The notes under the pieces were generated by a model. That model made no database searches. It was not told the origin of the DNA and saw only the letters and a program-made list of their open reading frames with translations. This document shows, in pieces, positions 9,445-19,139 of a DNA stretch of 64,000 nt (position 1 is its first letter; every line of letters starts with the position of its first letter). The stretch comes from Bacteroidota bacterium (GTDB lineage Bacteria; Bacteroidota; Bacteroidia; AKYH767-A; OLB10). Position numbers and translations under genes: made by a program. The stretch spans positions 1 through 64,000 of the forward strand of contig JADKFV010000051.1 in NCBI GenBank assembly GCA_016717325.1. The letters run 5' to 3'.

Positions 9445-9749
9445 TAACGATGACCATATACGATTTATGCCTCTTGTATTTTAAAATACTACGCCATCTA
9501 TTACTCGTTCAAATTTCAATTTTACTAAATTGAGCTTGCAAACAAAAGCATCAATAAAGCGTACAATATTTTCAGTATCGATGTTGCAATCTAAACTTGA
9601 TATTTCCATTTGGTGCCTACAGCCCGCAGTTATGTGATGTTTATCTATTTTTTTTGCTAAGGTATGTCAACGGTGTTGTTGTAATTTTTATTTTTACCGC
9701 ATGTTGTTAACGTGCCGCTGTTGAGGAAATGGTTTTTTCACAGTCTGAC
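9445..9749 (-). repeat. IS1182-derived MITE-like copy d
   Basis: TAACGATGACCATATACG at the left, reversed transposase start, right end at 9749. Next unit starts with GTTATTGGCC at 9750. Bases 9372-9444 are a short GC-richer spacer with no gene. Confidence 0.68.
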
Positions 9750-9807
9750 GTTATTGGCCATTTTAACGTTCCGAATAAACAGTAATGCTAACTCAAAAAT
9801 TCAAACA

Positions 9808-11106
9808 ATGAAAAAACTTATTCTTTCTATTTCGCTCACTGTAATTGTAGTGTGTAATTCATCTTTTGCTCAATCAAAAATTAAAGCAATCAAAGCAGGA
9901 AAGGTGATTGATGTTTTAAGCGGAACAGTTCTAACCAATCAAATAATACTGATTGACAGCAATATGATTATTGAAATTGGAAGCAATATTGTTATTCCCA
10001 AAAATGCTGAAATAATTGATTTAAGTAATGCCACAGTATTGCCCGGATTAATGGATTGTCATACTCATTTGACATTTCAGCCGGGAGATAATTATTACGA
10101 AGATATTTTCCGCAAGACTCCAATTGATTATGCCATGCTTGCTCCTACTTATGCAAAGCGAACATTACTTGCAGGTTTCACAATGGTGCGCGATGTGGGT
10201 GCCGACCAACTTATTGATATTTCGTTGCGCAATGCCATTAACAGGGGCGATATTGAAGGACCACGCATGTTGGTGTCCACATTTGCACTTGGTGCTACAG
10301 GTGGTCATGCAGATTTAACAGGATTTAATCCAAACATTGATTGGAAGTATAATAAAGATTTTACCGGTGTTGCAGATGGTGAGAATGAAATACGTAAGCG
10401 TGTTCGCAACAATGTTAAATGGGGTGCTGATTGGATAAAAGTAAGTGCAACAGCTGGCGTGTTAAGCGAAGAAGAAAGTGCTGGCGCGTCACAATATTCT
10501 CTTGCCGAATTGAAAGTGGTGGTGGAAGAAGCGCATCGCTGGGGCAGAAACGTTGCTGCACATGCTCACGGTACTGAAGGTATCAAGCTGGCAATACAGG
10601 CAGGTGTTACCAGCATCGAGCACGGAAGTTTAATTGATGACGAAGGAATTCGCATGATGAAAGAAAAAGGAGTGTGGTTAGTGGCTGATATTTACAATGA
10701 TGATTATATACTTGCCGAGTTTTCAAAAAAAGGATATCCGCAAAAAATAATTGATAAAGAAAAATTGATTGGCCGTTTGCAGCGCGAAAATTTTCAGAAA
10801 GCAGTAAAAGTTGGAGTTAAAATTGCGTTTGGAACAGATGCAGGAGTTTATCCGCATGGTTGGAATGGCAAGCAATTTTTTTATATGGTAAAATATGGAC
10901 TCACTCCTATGCAGGCAATTCAATCTGCAACTATCAATGCAGCCGATTTATTAGACTGGAAAGATAAAACGGGTTCTATCACAAAAGGAAAACTTGCCGA
11001 CATCATTGCTGTTGAGGGTAACCCTTTGGATGATATTACCATTCTTGAACATGTAAAGTTTGTAATGAAAGATGGAATAGTTTATAAAAATGAAATCAAA
11101 AAATGA
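9808..11106 (+). CDS. Exported amidohydrolase (imidazolonepropionase/prolidase-like)
   Basis: About 432 aa, metal-dependent amidohydrolase with a signal peptide (MKKLILSISLTVIVVCNSSF then AQ), so periplasmic or secreted. The TIM-barrel metal ligands are all visible: DCHTHLTF (HxH after strand 1), ADWIKVSATAGVLS (probable carboxylated Lys), AAHAHG, SIEHGSLIDDEG and FGTDAGVYPHG (final Asp). Length and motifs fit the dipeptidase or prolidase-like branch that also includes organophosphate hydrolases; the true substrate is unknown. ATG 9808 was chosen because the upstream in-frame extension reads through the IS end. It is the only gene in its unit and a large cargo for a cassette. Confidence 0.9.
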   Translation: MKKLILSISLTVIVVCNSSFAQSKIKAIKAGKVIDVLSGTVLTNQIILIDSNMIIEIGSNIVIPKNAEIIDLSNATVLPGLMDCHTHLTFQPGDNYYEDIFRKTPIDYAMLAPTYAKRTLLAGFTMVRDVGADQLIDISLRNAINRGDIEGPRMLVSTFALGATGGHADLTGFNPNIDWKYNKDFTGVADGENEIRKRVRNNVKWGADWIKVSATAGVLSEEESAGASQYSLAELKVVVEEAHRWGRNVAAHAHGTEGIKLAIQAGVTSIEHGSLIDDEGIRMMKEKGVWLVADIYNDDYILAEFSKKGYPQKIIDKEKLIGRLQRENFQKAVKVGVKIAFGTDAGVYPHGWNGKQFFYMVKYGLTPMQAIQSATINAADLLDWKDKTGSITKGKLADIIAVEGNPLDDITILEHVKFVMKDGIVYKNEIKK

Positions 11107-11170
11107 CATTGCGATTCAATATACATTTACACGAACTTAAACAGCACAACTCCGAATGGACTGCAAAACG

Positions 11171-11297
11171 GCTACTAACAGCACATATGCAATAGGCGGG
11201 GTTTCGTTCTATGCTGACAGTTTTGTGGTAGCCGAAAGTTTTGTGCTACGAATGAACATTTGTGCTGAAAATCCCACCCATCGCAAATCTGCAAAAC
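11171..11297 (+). other. attC-like site B2
   Basis: GCTACTAAC (11171-11179) is followed by AGCAC and arm GCACATATGCAATAGGCGGG. The right arm CCCACCCATCGCAAATCTGC (about 11274-11293) is its imperfect inverted repeat (18 or so of 26 positions across the full arms). AAAAC follows, then the MITE starts at 11298 where GTT would be expected. Match to its own unit start (9750) is 7 of 9. Confidence 0.6.
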
Positions 11298-11659
11298 GTC
11301 AGGATGTGAAAAAACCCATTTTGGAAAATTTTGCCAGCCGAAACGATTCCATAACTATGACCCTATACGATTTGTAGCTCCTTTTGTAATTTAAAATACT
11401 GGGGAAACAATTCCTCTTTCAAATTTCAACTTCACTAAGTCGAGCTTGCAAACAAAAGCATAAATAAAGCGTACAACATTTTCAGTATCTATGTTGCAAT
11501 CTAAACTTGATATTTCCATTTGATGCCGGCAGCCCTCAGCTATGTGATGCATATTTATTTTTTTCCCTACGGTATGGCAATGGTGTCGATGTAATTTTTA
11601 TTTTTACCCCATGTTGTTAACGTGCCGCTGTTGAGGAAATGGTTTTTTCACAGGCTGAC
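11298..11659 (-). repeat. IS1182-derived MITE copy e, both ends present
   Basis: A 362-bp deletion derivative with both terminal repeats: GTCAGGATGTGAAAAAACC at 11298-11316 and the inverted end at 11641-11659 (17 of 19 matches). It lies exactly between attC arm AAAAC and the core GTTAGTGG at 11660, showing the insertion point. Confidence 0.78.
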
Positions 11660-11674
11660 GTTAGTGGTAAGTTT

Positions 11675-12136
11675 ATGAACGACATAATCAACATAGAAAT
11701 TTTAGACAAGTCAGGACACGATGACTTAAATTTCAGCATTAAAAACTTGACAGCTGACCTGACTTTTGACACGTATTACTTTGGACTTTCAATTGAACCC
11801 TTTGAAGAATTTAAAGACTTAAAAATTTGCATTGCGACCTTTCTACACAAGTGGTTGACCGAAATTACAAATATGCAATTAGGACAAGAAAAATACTTTC
11901 CAATCGACATTTCTGACCAATATACTGGTTGTATAAAAGTATCTAAACATAAAGACGAATTAGAAATTTCATACGGAATGTCAAATCGAGAAGGCTACAC
12001 TTTGGATATTAATAATCCGACAGACTATTTCAACAGTATTAATGACTTCAGAAGTGACATTCCAGAGATATTGACCGTAAAAAACACAGACTTTTTAAAT
12101 TCACTACAATCGCAAATTGACAAATTATTGCGCTAA
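11675..12136 (+). CDS. Hypothetical protein
   Basis: A 153-aa acidic soluble protein with no signal or membrane segment and no family I recognise. It contains alternating hydrophobic and charged segments (NIEILDKSGHDDLNFSIKNL, YFGLSIEPFEEFKDLKICIA) and a Leu-rich end. Size and composition resemble immunity or SUKH-type cassette proteins, but no diagnostic motif is visible. ATG 11675 lies 15 bp after the unit core at 11660. The unit ends 68 bp downstream with a core that mirrors its start at 14 of 15 positions. Confidence 0.7.
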   Translation: MNDIINIEILDKSGHDDLNFSIKNLTADLTFDTYYFGLSIEPFEEFKDLKICIATFLHKWLTEITNMQLGQEKYFPIDISDQYTGCIKVSKHKDELEISYGMSNREGYTLDINNPTDYFNSINDFRSDIPEILTVKNTDFLNSLQSQIDKLLR

Positions 12137-12189
12137 ACTTGACTTATAAAAATTGAATGAAAACAATTGAAACGACAGAGATAGAAAGA

Positions 12190-12329
12190 AAACCTACCAC
12201 TAACAGCACATATGCAATAGGCGGGGTTTCGTTCTATGCTGACAGTTTTGTGGTAGCCGAAAGTTTTGTGCTCCGCATAAACATTAATGGTAAAAGGCCC
12301 GCCCATCGCAAATCTGCAATCAGTTATAG
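12190..12329 (+). other. attC-like site B3, uninterrupted
   Basis: The core region 12190-12204 is complementary to 11660-11674 at 14 of 15 positions. Arm GCACATATGCAATAGGCGGG pairs with GCCCGCCCATCGCAAATCTG (about 12297-12316). The site then reaches a GTTATAG core at 12323-12329 with no IS between, so this is one of two intact B-type sites. Bases 12330-12567 beyond it contain no recognisable gene. Confidence 0.68.
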
Positions 12330-12567
12330 TCAATGGTAAGACAACCGTTCCAAAGACGACCGACCGACCAAAATTTAAACATAAAACCAAAGACCAACTA
12401 TTTTGACAGGTGACCGAAATACAGTCCATATTAAAATGTGACAGCGAGTAAGCCGACACTCTGCCCGACCCGATATTTTTTAGCCTGCATTTTTATAAAT
12501 GAGATAACGATAAAATAATTTTTCGTCTGCTATTTAAACCATGTTAGCTATTTTTTTGTTGAAATAA

Positions 12568-12602
12568 TAGTTAACATTGTAAACTATTAACAATTTTAAC
12601 TA
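12568..12602. promoter_or_regulatory. Probable MarR operator (35-bp palindrome)
   Basis: TAGTTAACATTGT (12568-12580) and ACAATTTTAACTA (12590-12602) are inverted repeats matching at 12 of 13 positions, with a 9-bp spacer. It overlaps the promoter of the MarR-efflux operon, so the MarR product would be expected to repress its own operon from here. Confidence 0.72.
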
Positions 12603-12608
12603 TTTTTG
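12577..12608 (+). promoter_or_regulatory. Bacteroidota-type promoter of the efflux operon
   Basis: A -33-like TTG (12577-12579) and a -7 box TATTTTTG (12601-12608, consensus TAnnTTTG) are 21 bp apart. The start codon follows 4 bp after the -7 box, so the transcript would be leaderless or nearly so. Confidence 0.6.
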
Positions 12609-12612
12609 CAGT

Positions 12613-13089
12613 ATGCCTGAACAGTTAAATCAATGTATGCCCTTAGGAAAATATATGGGTGTGCTTACTAAAATTTATTTCGGAGCGCTGAGTAAAAAAC
12701 TTGAGCACCTGGGCGTAGACAGGCATTTTTCTATTCTTAAAGCAATTGATAACACGAATGAAAAATGTACTCAGCAATATTTATCAGATCTTTTGAATTT
12801 TGATAAAGTTTCTATGGTTAGAATGCTGGATTATTTAGTAGAAAAAAAGATGATTACCCGCACAGTCAATCAGGATGACAGAAGAGAGCATATTATTGAA
12901 CTTACTACCAAAGCAAAAAAAATTATGCCTGAAATACGTAAAGGAATTGCTGAAATGAATGCCACCGCTTTTAAAGGAGTGAGTAAACCGGACAGAGAAG
13001 TTTTTTATTCCTGCCTGACTACAATCTTAAAAAATATTGAATGTCTTCCTGCGAATGAGGTGGATATAAAACTCAAAAAAAAGAAATAA
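12613..13089 (+). CDS. MarR-family transcriptional regulator
   Basis: A 158-aa winged-helix regulator. The core runs from HFSILKAIDNTNEKCTQQYL through SDLLNFDKVSMVRMLDYLVE (recognition helix) to KKMITRTVNQDDRREHIIEL, whose DxRR wing motif is diagnostic of MarR. Flanking helices would form the dimer interface. It is first in a four-gene operon with a membrane-fusion protein 1 bp downstream, and a 35-bp palindrome overlaps its promoter. Most likely it represses the pump until a ligand binds. The ligand is unknown. Confidence 0.92.
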   Translation: MPEQLNQCMPLGKYMGVLTKIYFGALSKKLEHLGVDRHFSILKAIDNTNEKCTQQYLSDLLNFDKVSMVRMLDYLVEKKMITRTVNQDDRREHIIELTTKAKKIMPEIRKGIAEMNATAFKGVSKPDREVFYSCLTTILKNIECLPANEVDIKLKKKK

Positions 13090-13090
13090 A

Positions 13091-14164
13091 ATGAGAATCA
13101 AAAATCTTATTATAATCGTGTTGATTGTTGGTGTTTTACTGACAGTAAAATTCATATTCTTTCCTTCCGGGTCCTCCGAACCTGAAGCAAAAGGAGGAAA
13201 GAAAGAAGGAGGAGGAGGAGCTCCCAGTAATGTTACAGCTATGGTTTTAAAATTTGAAAAATTAAGTAATGAAGTATATGCTTCTGGAACAATAATGGCA
13301 AACGAAGAAGTTCAGTTGCATCCTGAATTATCAGGGAAAATTACACAACTAAATTTTGAAGAAGGCGGAAAAGTTTTTAAAGGACAATTATTAGTCAAAA
13401 TAAATGATGCAGATCTTCAAGCAACATATAAAAAATTGCAACTTCAAAATAAGTTAGCAGAAGAAAAATTAAATCGTCAAAAACAATTACTTGCAATCAA
13501 CGGAATCAGTCAAGAGGAATTTGATATTCTGCAAAACCAGTACGATGTGATAAAGTCGGAAATGGATTTTGCCATTGCCCAGATTGCAAAAACCGAAATC
13601 CGAGCTCCTTTTGATGGAGTAGTGGGACTGAAAAGTGTAAGCGCAGGTGCTTATGTTTCTCCGGCTACTCTTATCGCAAGTGTTCAGCAGATTAATCCTG
13701 TAAAAATTGATTTTTCTGTTTCGGAAAGATATTCTTCTGTTGTAAAGAAAGGCGATAAAATTGCTTTTACAATAGAAGGAAATAGTCAACAATTAAGTGC
13801 AAAGGTGTTTGCATTTGAGCCTAAAATAGATATGGCAACACGCACACTTCATGTTAGAGCAATTTGTGATAATCTAAAGGGGGCAATTTATCCTGGCGCT
13901 TTTGCACGTGTTCAACTTGCCTTAAGTGATATTGATTCGACATTGATGCTACCTACAGAGGCCGTAATTCCGGATCTAAAAGGTAAAAAGGTATACAGAA
14001 TAAAAAACGGTCAAGCAGAATCGGTAAAAGTAATTACAGGTTTGCGTACGGACGAAAAAATACAAATTACAGAAGGCTTGACAATCGGAGATACAATTAT
14101 TATCAGAGGTGTTATGTCGTTAAGGCCAGGTTCTGCGGTTAAAGTAACAGAATTTAAAAAGTAA
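13091..14164 (+). CDS. RND efflux periplasmic adaptor (membrane fusion protein)
   Basis: A 357-aa adaptor joining the inner-membrane RND pump to the outer-membrane channel. Residues 1-25 form a membrane anchor (NLIIIVLIVGVLLTVKFIFF), followed by a Gly/Lys-rich linker. The lipoyl/barrel-sandwich halves are LHPELSGKITQLNFEEGGKV and IRAPFDGVVGLKSVSAGAYV, separated by an alpha-hairpin (about 105-150). The beta-barrel and membrane-proximal domains follow to VTEFKK. It lacks a lipobox, so it is anchored by the N-terminal helix. The start is 1 bp after the MarR stop and the RND gene starts 6 bp after its own stop. Confidence 0.93.
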   Translation: MRIKNLIIIVLIVGVLLTVKFIFFPSGSSEPEAKGGKKEGGGGAPSNVTAMVLKFEKLSNEVYASGTIMANEEVQLHPELSGKITQLNFEEGGKVFKGQLLVKINDADLQATYKKLQLQNKLAEEKLNRQKQLLAINGISQEEFDILQNQYDVIKSEMDFAIAQIAKTEIRAPFDGVVGLKSVSAGAYVSPATLIASVQQINPVKIDFSVSERYSSVVKKGDKIAFTIEGNSQQLSAKVFAFEPKIDMATRTLHVRAICDNLKGAIYPGAFARVQLALSDIDSTLMLPTEAVIPDLKGKKVYRIKNGQAESVKVITGLRTDEKIQITEGLTIGDTIIIRGVMSLRPGSAVKVTEFKK

Positions 14165-14170
14165 GAAGGA

Positions 14171-17100
14171 ATGAATATTTCATCAATAAGTATTAACAGA
14201 CCTGTGCTTGCAATAGTGATGTCCATCATTATTGTGTTGTTTGGCGGCATCGGGTATAGTTATTTGGGAGTGAGGGAATATCCTTCTATCGATCCACCCA
14301 TTATCACAGTAAAAACAAATTATTCAGGTGCCAATGCGGATGTTATCGAATCGCAAATTACTGAACCGTTAGAAAAAGTATTGAATGGAATAGAAGGAGT
14401 TCGAACAATATCATCTGCCAGTAATCAAGGTTCAAGTACAATTACGGTAGAGTTTAATTTGGAATCCAATATTGAAGCTGCAGCAAATGATGTTCGCGAT
14501 AAAGTTTCACAGGTTGTGCGTCAGTTACCGCAGGATATTGACGCACTTCCTACTGTTACAAAATCTGATGCCAACTCGGATGCGATTTTATCTATGACTA
14601 TACAGAGTGATTCTATTAATCAATTAGAATTAAGTGCTTTTGTGGAAAATGTTGTCGCTGAGCGCATGCAAACAATTCCCGGAGTAAGTACGATTCAAAT
14701 TTGGGGACAAAAAAGATATGCAATGCGAATGTGGATGAACCCGGATAAATTGGCGGCATACGGATTAACACCACTTGACATAAAACAGGCATTAGACAAA
14801 GAAAATGTAGAACTTCCTTCAGGAAAAGTTGCAGGTAATACTACTGAGCTTACAGTAAAAACAGTTGGAAAACTTACAGATGAAAATGCTTTTAATAATA
14901 TGATTATCCGTTCGGATGGTAATCAAGTGATACGTTTTAAAGATATTGGCTATGCTGTACTCGGGCCAGAAAATGAAGAAACAATTTTGCGACAATCAGG
15001 TGTTCCAATGATTGGATTAGGCGTTGTTCCTCAGCCAGGTGCAAACTATATTGCCATTGCTGATGAATTTTATAAACGTTTGGATCAGATTAAAAAAGAT
15101 TTGCCAAGAGGTTTTCAAATTGGTATCGCCCTGGACAATACTAAATTTGTAAAACGTTCCATTCTGGAAGTAAAAGAAACATTACTTATTGCAATTGTTC
15201 TTGTAATCCTAATTATTTATTTATTTTTTAGAGATTGGCTTGTTGCATTCCGTCCGCTTATTGATATTCCTGTTTCTCTTATCGGTGCATTTTTTATCAT
15301 GTATTTGATGGACTATTCCATAAACGTGTTGACGCTTCTTGCAATTGTTCTGGCAACAGGACTTGTTGTAGATGATGGAATTGTTGTGACCGAAAATATT
15401 TATAAAAAAATAGAAGGTGGAATGAATCCCGTTGAAGCGGCTCATAAGGGTTCAAAAGAAATTTTCTTCGCTGTAATTTCTACTTCCATCACATTGGCAG
15501 CCGTATTTATGCCCGTTATATTTTTAGAAGGTTTTGTGGGGAGATTGTTCCGTGAATTTGGTGTCGTCATAGCAGGAGCTGTTTTGATTTCTGCCTTTGT
15601 CTCTTTAACACTTACACCAATGCTCAATGCATATATGGTACGTAAGAAACCAAAGAAGAGCAAGTTTTATGAAATGACCGAACCGTTTTTTGAAAAAATG
15701 GTGAGCAGCTACGATAATTCTCTTGGACGTTTTATGAAAAAAAGATGGATGGCCTGGATAATTATTGCTGGTAGTTTTGTAATTATTTATTTCACAGGGA
15801 ACACTTTGCAGTCGGAATTAGCGCCACTTGAAGATCGAAGTTGGTTCCGTGTTTCAATAACTGCCCCAGAAGGTGCATCTTATGAATATACGGATGCCTA
15901 TGTTCAAAAATTTTCTGATTTTATCAATGATTCGATTCAGGAAAAAAGAATTTGTTTAACAGTCACTGCTCCCGGTTTCAGTGGTTCGGGTGCTGTTAAT
16001 ACCGGTTTTGTGCGTTTGGCATTGACTGAACCTAACGAACGAAAACGGTCACAACAGGAAATTGCTGATTATATTACAAAGTCAACTAAAGCATTTCCTG
16101 AAGCAAAGGCATTTGTAATTCAGGAGCAAACAATTTCATCAGGTGGTTCTCGAAGTGGATTGCCTGTTCAGTTTGTTTTACAAGCTCCCAATTTTCAAAA
16201 GCTAAAAGAAAAATTACCATTGTTTTTAGAAGAAGCAAATAAAAGTAAAGTGTTTCAAACAGTGGACGTAAATTTAAAATTTAATAAGCCTGAACTGAAT
16301 ATTACAATTGATAGAGAAAAAGCAAAAGGGATGGGTATTTCTGTTAGTGACATTGCGCAAACTTTACAATTGGCTTTGAGCGGACAACGTTTCAGTTATT
16401 TCAATATGGATGGAAAACAATATCAGGTAATCGGTCAGTTTGAAATAGCGAAACGTGATGATCCATTGGATTTGAAATCGATGTATGCAAGAAATGCAAA
16501 AGGTGAAATGATTCAGTTGGATAATGTTGTGACAATTGTCGAGCAAAGCAGTCCGCCTCAGTTATATCATTACAACCGTTACCAATCTGCAACCGTATCT
16601 GCAGGATTAGCTCCCGGAAAAACAATTGGTGATGGAATAAACGAGATGGAATCAATCTCAAAAAAAATATTGGACGATTCTTTTTCTACTTCATTAACTG
16701 GTCCTTCACGTGATTTTTCAGAAAGTTCATCCAATGTTATGTTTGCATTTATTCTTGCATTAATAATTATTTATTTGGTTTTGGCGGCTCAGTTCGAAAG
16801 TTTTATTGATCCGTTAACAATTATGATTACAGTTCCACTCGCATTATGCGGTGCATTATTATCGCTTTGGTATTTTAATCAAACATTAAATATTTTTAGT
16901 CAGATCGGAATTATTATGCTGATAGGATTAGTTACAAAAAACGGAATTCTGATTGTTGAGTTTGCTAACCAATTAAAAGAGCAAGGGCGTTCAGTAAAAG
17001 AAGCGATTCGGGAAGCGGCAGCAGCTCGTTTGCGTCCAATTCTTATGACAAGCATTGCAACAGCTTTGGGAGCCATGCCAATTGCATTGTCGCTTGGTGC

Positions 17101-17233
17101 AGGAGCAAAAAGCAGAACCGCGATGGGAATTGTTATTGTTGGAGGAATTTTATTTTCATTGGTTTTAACTTTGTATGTTATCCCTGCTATTTATTCATAT
17201 TTCTCAAAAGAACATAAACATGAAAAAAAATAA
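14171..17233 (+). CDS. RND multidrug efflux transporter (HAE-1 type)
   Basis: A 1020-aa inner-membrane proton-driven pump of the AcrB/MdtB type. It has the two repeats of one plus five-to-six helices with large periplasmic loops. The proton-relay pair is present in helix 4 (LATGLVVDDGIVVTENIY), and helix 10 carries the matching Lys (IGLVTKNGILIVEFANQL). The N-terminal signature REYPSIDPPIITV is typical of drug, not metal, pumps. The frame is open over 3 kb, in contrast to many neighbours. Encoded between its adaptor and outer-membrane channel. Substrates cannot be read from sequence. Confidence 0.95.
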   Translation: MNISSISINRPVLAIVMSIIIVLFGGIGYSYLGVREYPSIDPPIITVKTNYSGANADVIESQITEPLEKVLNGIEGVRTISSASNQGSSTITVEFNLESNIEAAANDVRDKVSQVVRQLPQDIDALPTVTKSDANSDAILSMTIQSDSINQLELSAFVENVVAERMQTIPGVSTIQIWGQKRYAMRMWMNPDKLAAYGLTPLDIKQALDKENVELPSGKVAGNTTELTVKTVGKLTDENAFNNMIIRSDGNQVIRFKDIGYAVLGPENEETILRQSGVPMIGLGVVPQPGANYIAIADEFYKRLDQIKKDLPRGFQIGIALDNTKFVKRSILEVKETLLIAIVLVILIIYLFFRDWLVAFRPLIDIPVSLIGAFFIMYLMDYSINVLTLLAIVLATGLVVDDGIVVTENIYKKIEGGMNPVEAAHKGSKEIFFAVISTSITLAAVFMPVIFLEGFVGRLFREFGVVIAGAVLISAFVSLTLTPMLNAYMVRKKPKKSKFYEMTEPFFEKMVSSYDNSLGRFMKKRWMAWIIIAGSFVIIYFTGNTLQSELAPLEDRSWFRVSITAPEGASYEYTDAYVQKFSDFINDSIQEKRICLTVTAPGFSGSGAVNTGFVRLALTEPNERKRSQQEIADYITKSTKAFPEAKAFVIQEQTISSGGSRSGLPVQFVLQAPNFQKLKEKLPLFLEEANKSKVFQTVDVNLKFNKPELNITIDREKAKGMGISVSDIAQTLQLALSGQRFSYFNMDGKQYQVIGQFEIAKRDDPLDLKSMYARNAKGEMIQLDNVVTIVEQSSPPQLYHYNRYQSATVSAGLAPGKTIGDGINEMESISKKILDDSFSTSLTGPSRDFSESSSNVMFAFILALIIIYLVLAAQFESFIDPLTIMITVPLALCGALLSLWYFNQTLNIFSQIGIIMLIGLVTKNGILIVEFANQLKEQGRSVKEAIREAAAARLRPILMTSIATALGAMPIALSLGAGAKSRTAMGIVIVGGILFSLVLTLYVIPAIYSYFSKEHKHEKK

Positions 17234-18523
17234 ATATTTAGTATTTGTATTTTGTTTTTTAGTTGTCAATCTTTTGCGCAGGAGCAATTAACATTGGAAC
17301 AGGCAATTTATATTGGCTTGAAAAATAATTACGAAATCAGTATTGTAAGAAACAGCGCAGTAATGGCTTCCAATAATAATACACCTGGAAATGCTGGAAT
17401 GCTTCCTAAGGTAGATTTGCAAGCCTCTACCAGTTTCGCAAATAATGCAACAAAACAGGAGTTTGTAAGCGGATTGGTTGTTGATAAAAGTGGTGTGCAG
17501 TCCAATAATATAAATGCTGGTGTGTTTTTAACCTGGACTTTATTTGATGGATTTAAAATGTTCGCTTCGCATAAAAAATTACAGGAACTTGAATTGATGG
17601 GAACTTTGTCATCAAAAATTTTGATAGAAAATACTTTGTCGCAAATCATTGTGAATTATTATAATGTAGTTCGACAAAAACAATTAATCAAAGGATTATC
17701 TGAGAATATAAAAATATCAGAAGAGCGATTAAAGATTGCTGAAATGAAATTTAATATTGGCTCAGGTTCAAAGTTGGATGTTTTACAGGCAAAAGTGGAT
17801 ATGAATGCTCAAACATCTAATCTATATCGAAATAAAACAATTTTATCGGAGTTGAAAATGAATTTGAACCAAATACTTGCAAGGAGCCCGGATTTAGAAT
17901 TTGATGTTTCAGAATCTATTCCTGTTGAATTTCAATTGAAGTACGAAGAGTTAAAAACAGAAATGCAAAATACAAATACTGATTTACTTTTTGCACAGCG
18001 GAATGTGGCATTGTCTAATCAATTACTTAGAGAATCAAAATCACAATTATTTCCAAAGCTAAATTTGAATGCTAACTATTTATTTTCGCGCTCCGAAAAT
18101 CAGGCAGGTTTTTCGTTGTTGAATCAAAACTTAGGGTTGAACCTGGGTCTTACTGCTAGCTGGACTATTTTTAATGGTTTGAATACAAACAATCTGATCA
18201 AGAATGCACATTTGCAAATGGAGAATGCCGATTTTGAATACAAAAGCACCAAACTTAAAATAGAACATTCATTAATGGTTTCATATAAAAAATATCAGGA
18301 CGATCAGAAAATACTTGCTTTAGAAGAAGAAAATGTGGTGCTTGTAAAAGAAGCAGTAAATATAGCTTTGGAACGATTCAGAATAGGAGCAAGTAATTCT
18401 CTTGAGTTAAAAGAAATTCAGAAAAGTTATGATGATTCATTGACTCGTTTGGCAGAAGCACGTTTCAATGCCAAGGTTTCAGAAACGCAATTGATGAAAC
18501 TGAATGGTAAGCTAATCAGATAA
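17220..18523 (+). CDS. TolC-family outer-membrane efflux protein (apparent start-region frameshift)
   Basis: About 430 aa, outer-membrane channel of the pump. Two OEP repeats are visible: LTLEQAIYIGLKNNYEISIV at the N-terminus, the coiled alpha-barrel helix pairs (RLKIAEMKFNIGSGSKLDVL and ALERFRIGASNSLELKEIQK), and LFDGFKMF and WTIFNGLNTN strand turns. The natural start appears to be ATG 17220, overlapping the RND stop, giving MKKNKYLVFVFCF; the frame then shifts by one at a run of six T near 17255-17260 into FSCQSFAQEQLTLEQ. Without that correction the gene would have to start at TTG 17252 and lose its signal peptide. Confidence 0.9.
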
Positions 18524-18607
18524 TTATTTAGCTATTTCAACGAATTAAAATTTAATTCTTGCCTCAGCTTCTAAACTTTTACCAGGTTCAAAGTGGACAA
18601 ATACCAC

Positions 18608-18732
18608 TGACTACATCAGCACCTACTCAAAAGGCGGGGCTTCGTATTCCAAAGTAAACTTGTATTTAATCAAACATCAGTTTTTCAAATTAAGTTGTGG
18701 TAACAGTCCCGCCCATAGCAAATCTGCAAAAC
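18608..18732 (+). other. attC-like site B4
   Basis: TGACTACATC (18608-18617) resembles the complement of GTTATAGTCA at 12323; over 14 bp, 11 match. AGCACCTACTCAAAAGGCGG and CCCGCCCATAGCAAATCTGC (about 18709-18728) are inverted arms. AAAAC follows, then MITE f at 18733. The site would close a unit containing the whole efflux operon. The region 18524-18607 has no gene. Confidence 0.52.
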
Positions 18733-19093
18733 GTCAGGATGTGAAAAAACCCATTTTGGAAAATTTTGCCAGCCGAAACAATTCCGTAACGGTAACGATA
18801 TACGATTTGTGGCGCTTTTATCTCTCTGATATATAAGGCCAACAATTCCTCTTTCAAATTTCAATTTTACGAAATGATTTTACGAACAAAAGCATCGATA
18901 AAGCGTACAATATTTTCAGTATCGATGTTGCAATCTAAACTTTATATTTCCATTTGATGCCGGCAGCCCTCAGGCATGGAATATATATTCATTTTTTTTG
19001 CTAGGGTATGTCAGCAGTGTCGTTGTAATTTTTATTTTTACCTCATGTTAATAACTTGCAGCTGTTGAGGAAATGGTTTTTTCACAGGCTGAC
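18733..19093 (-). repeat. IS1182-derived MITE copy f, both ends present
   Basis: A 361-bp copy with both terminal repeats (GTCAGGATGTGAAAAAACC left; the inverted end finishes at 19093). Same internal deletion and almost the same length as copy e. GTTATAGGGC follows immediately. Confidence 0.78.
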
Positions 19094-19139
19094 GTTATAG
19101 GGCATTTTAAAGACAATACTAACCATAAAAATAGACACT

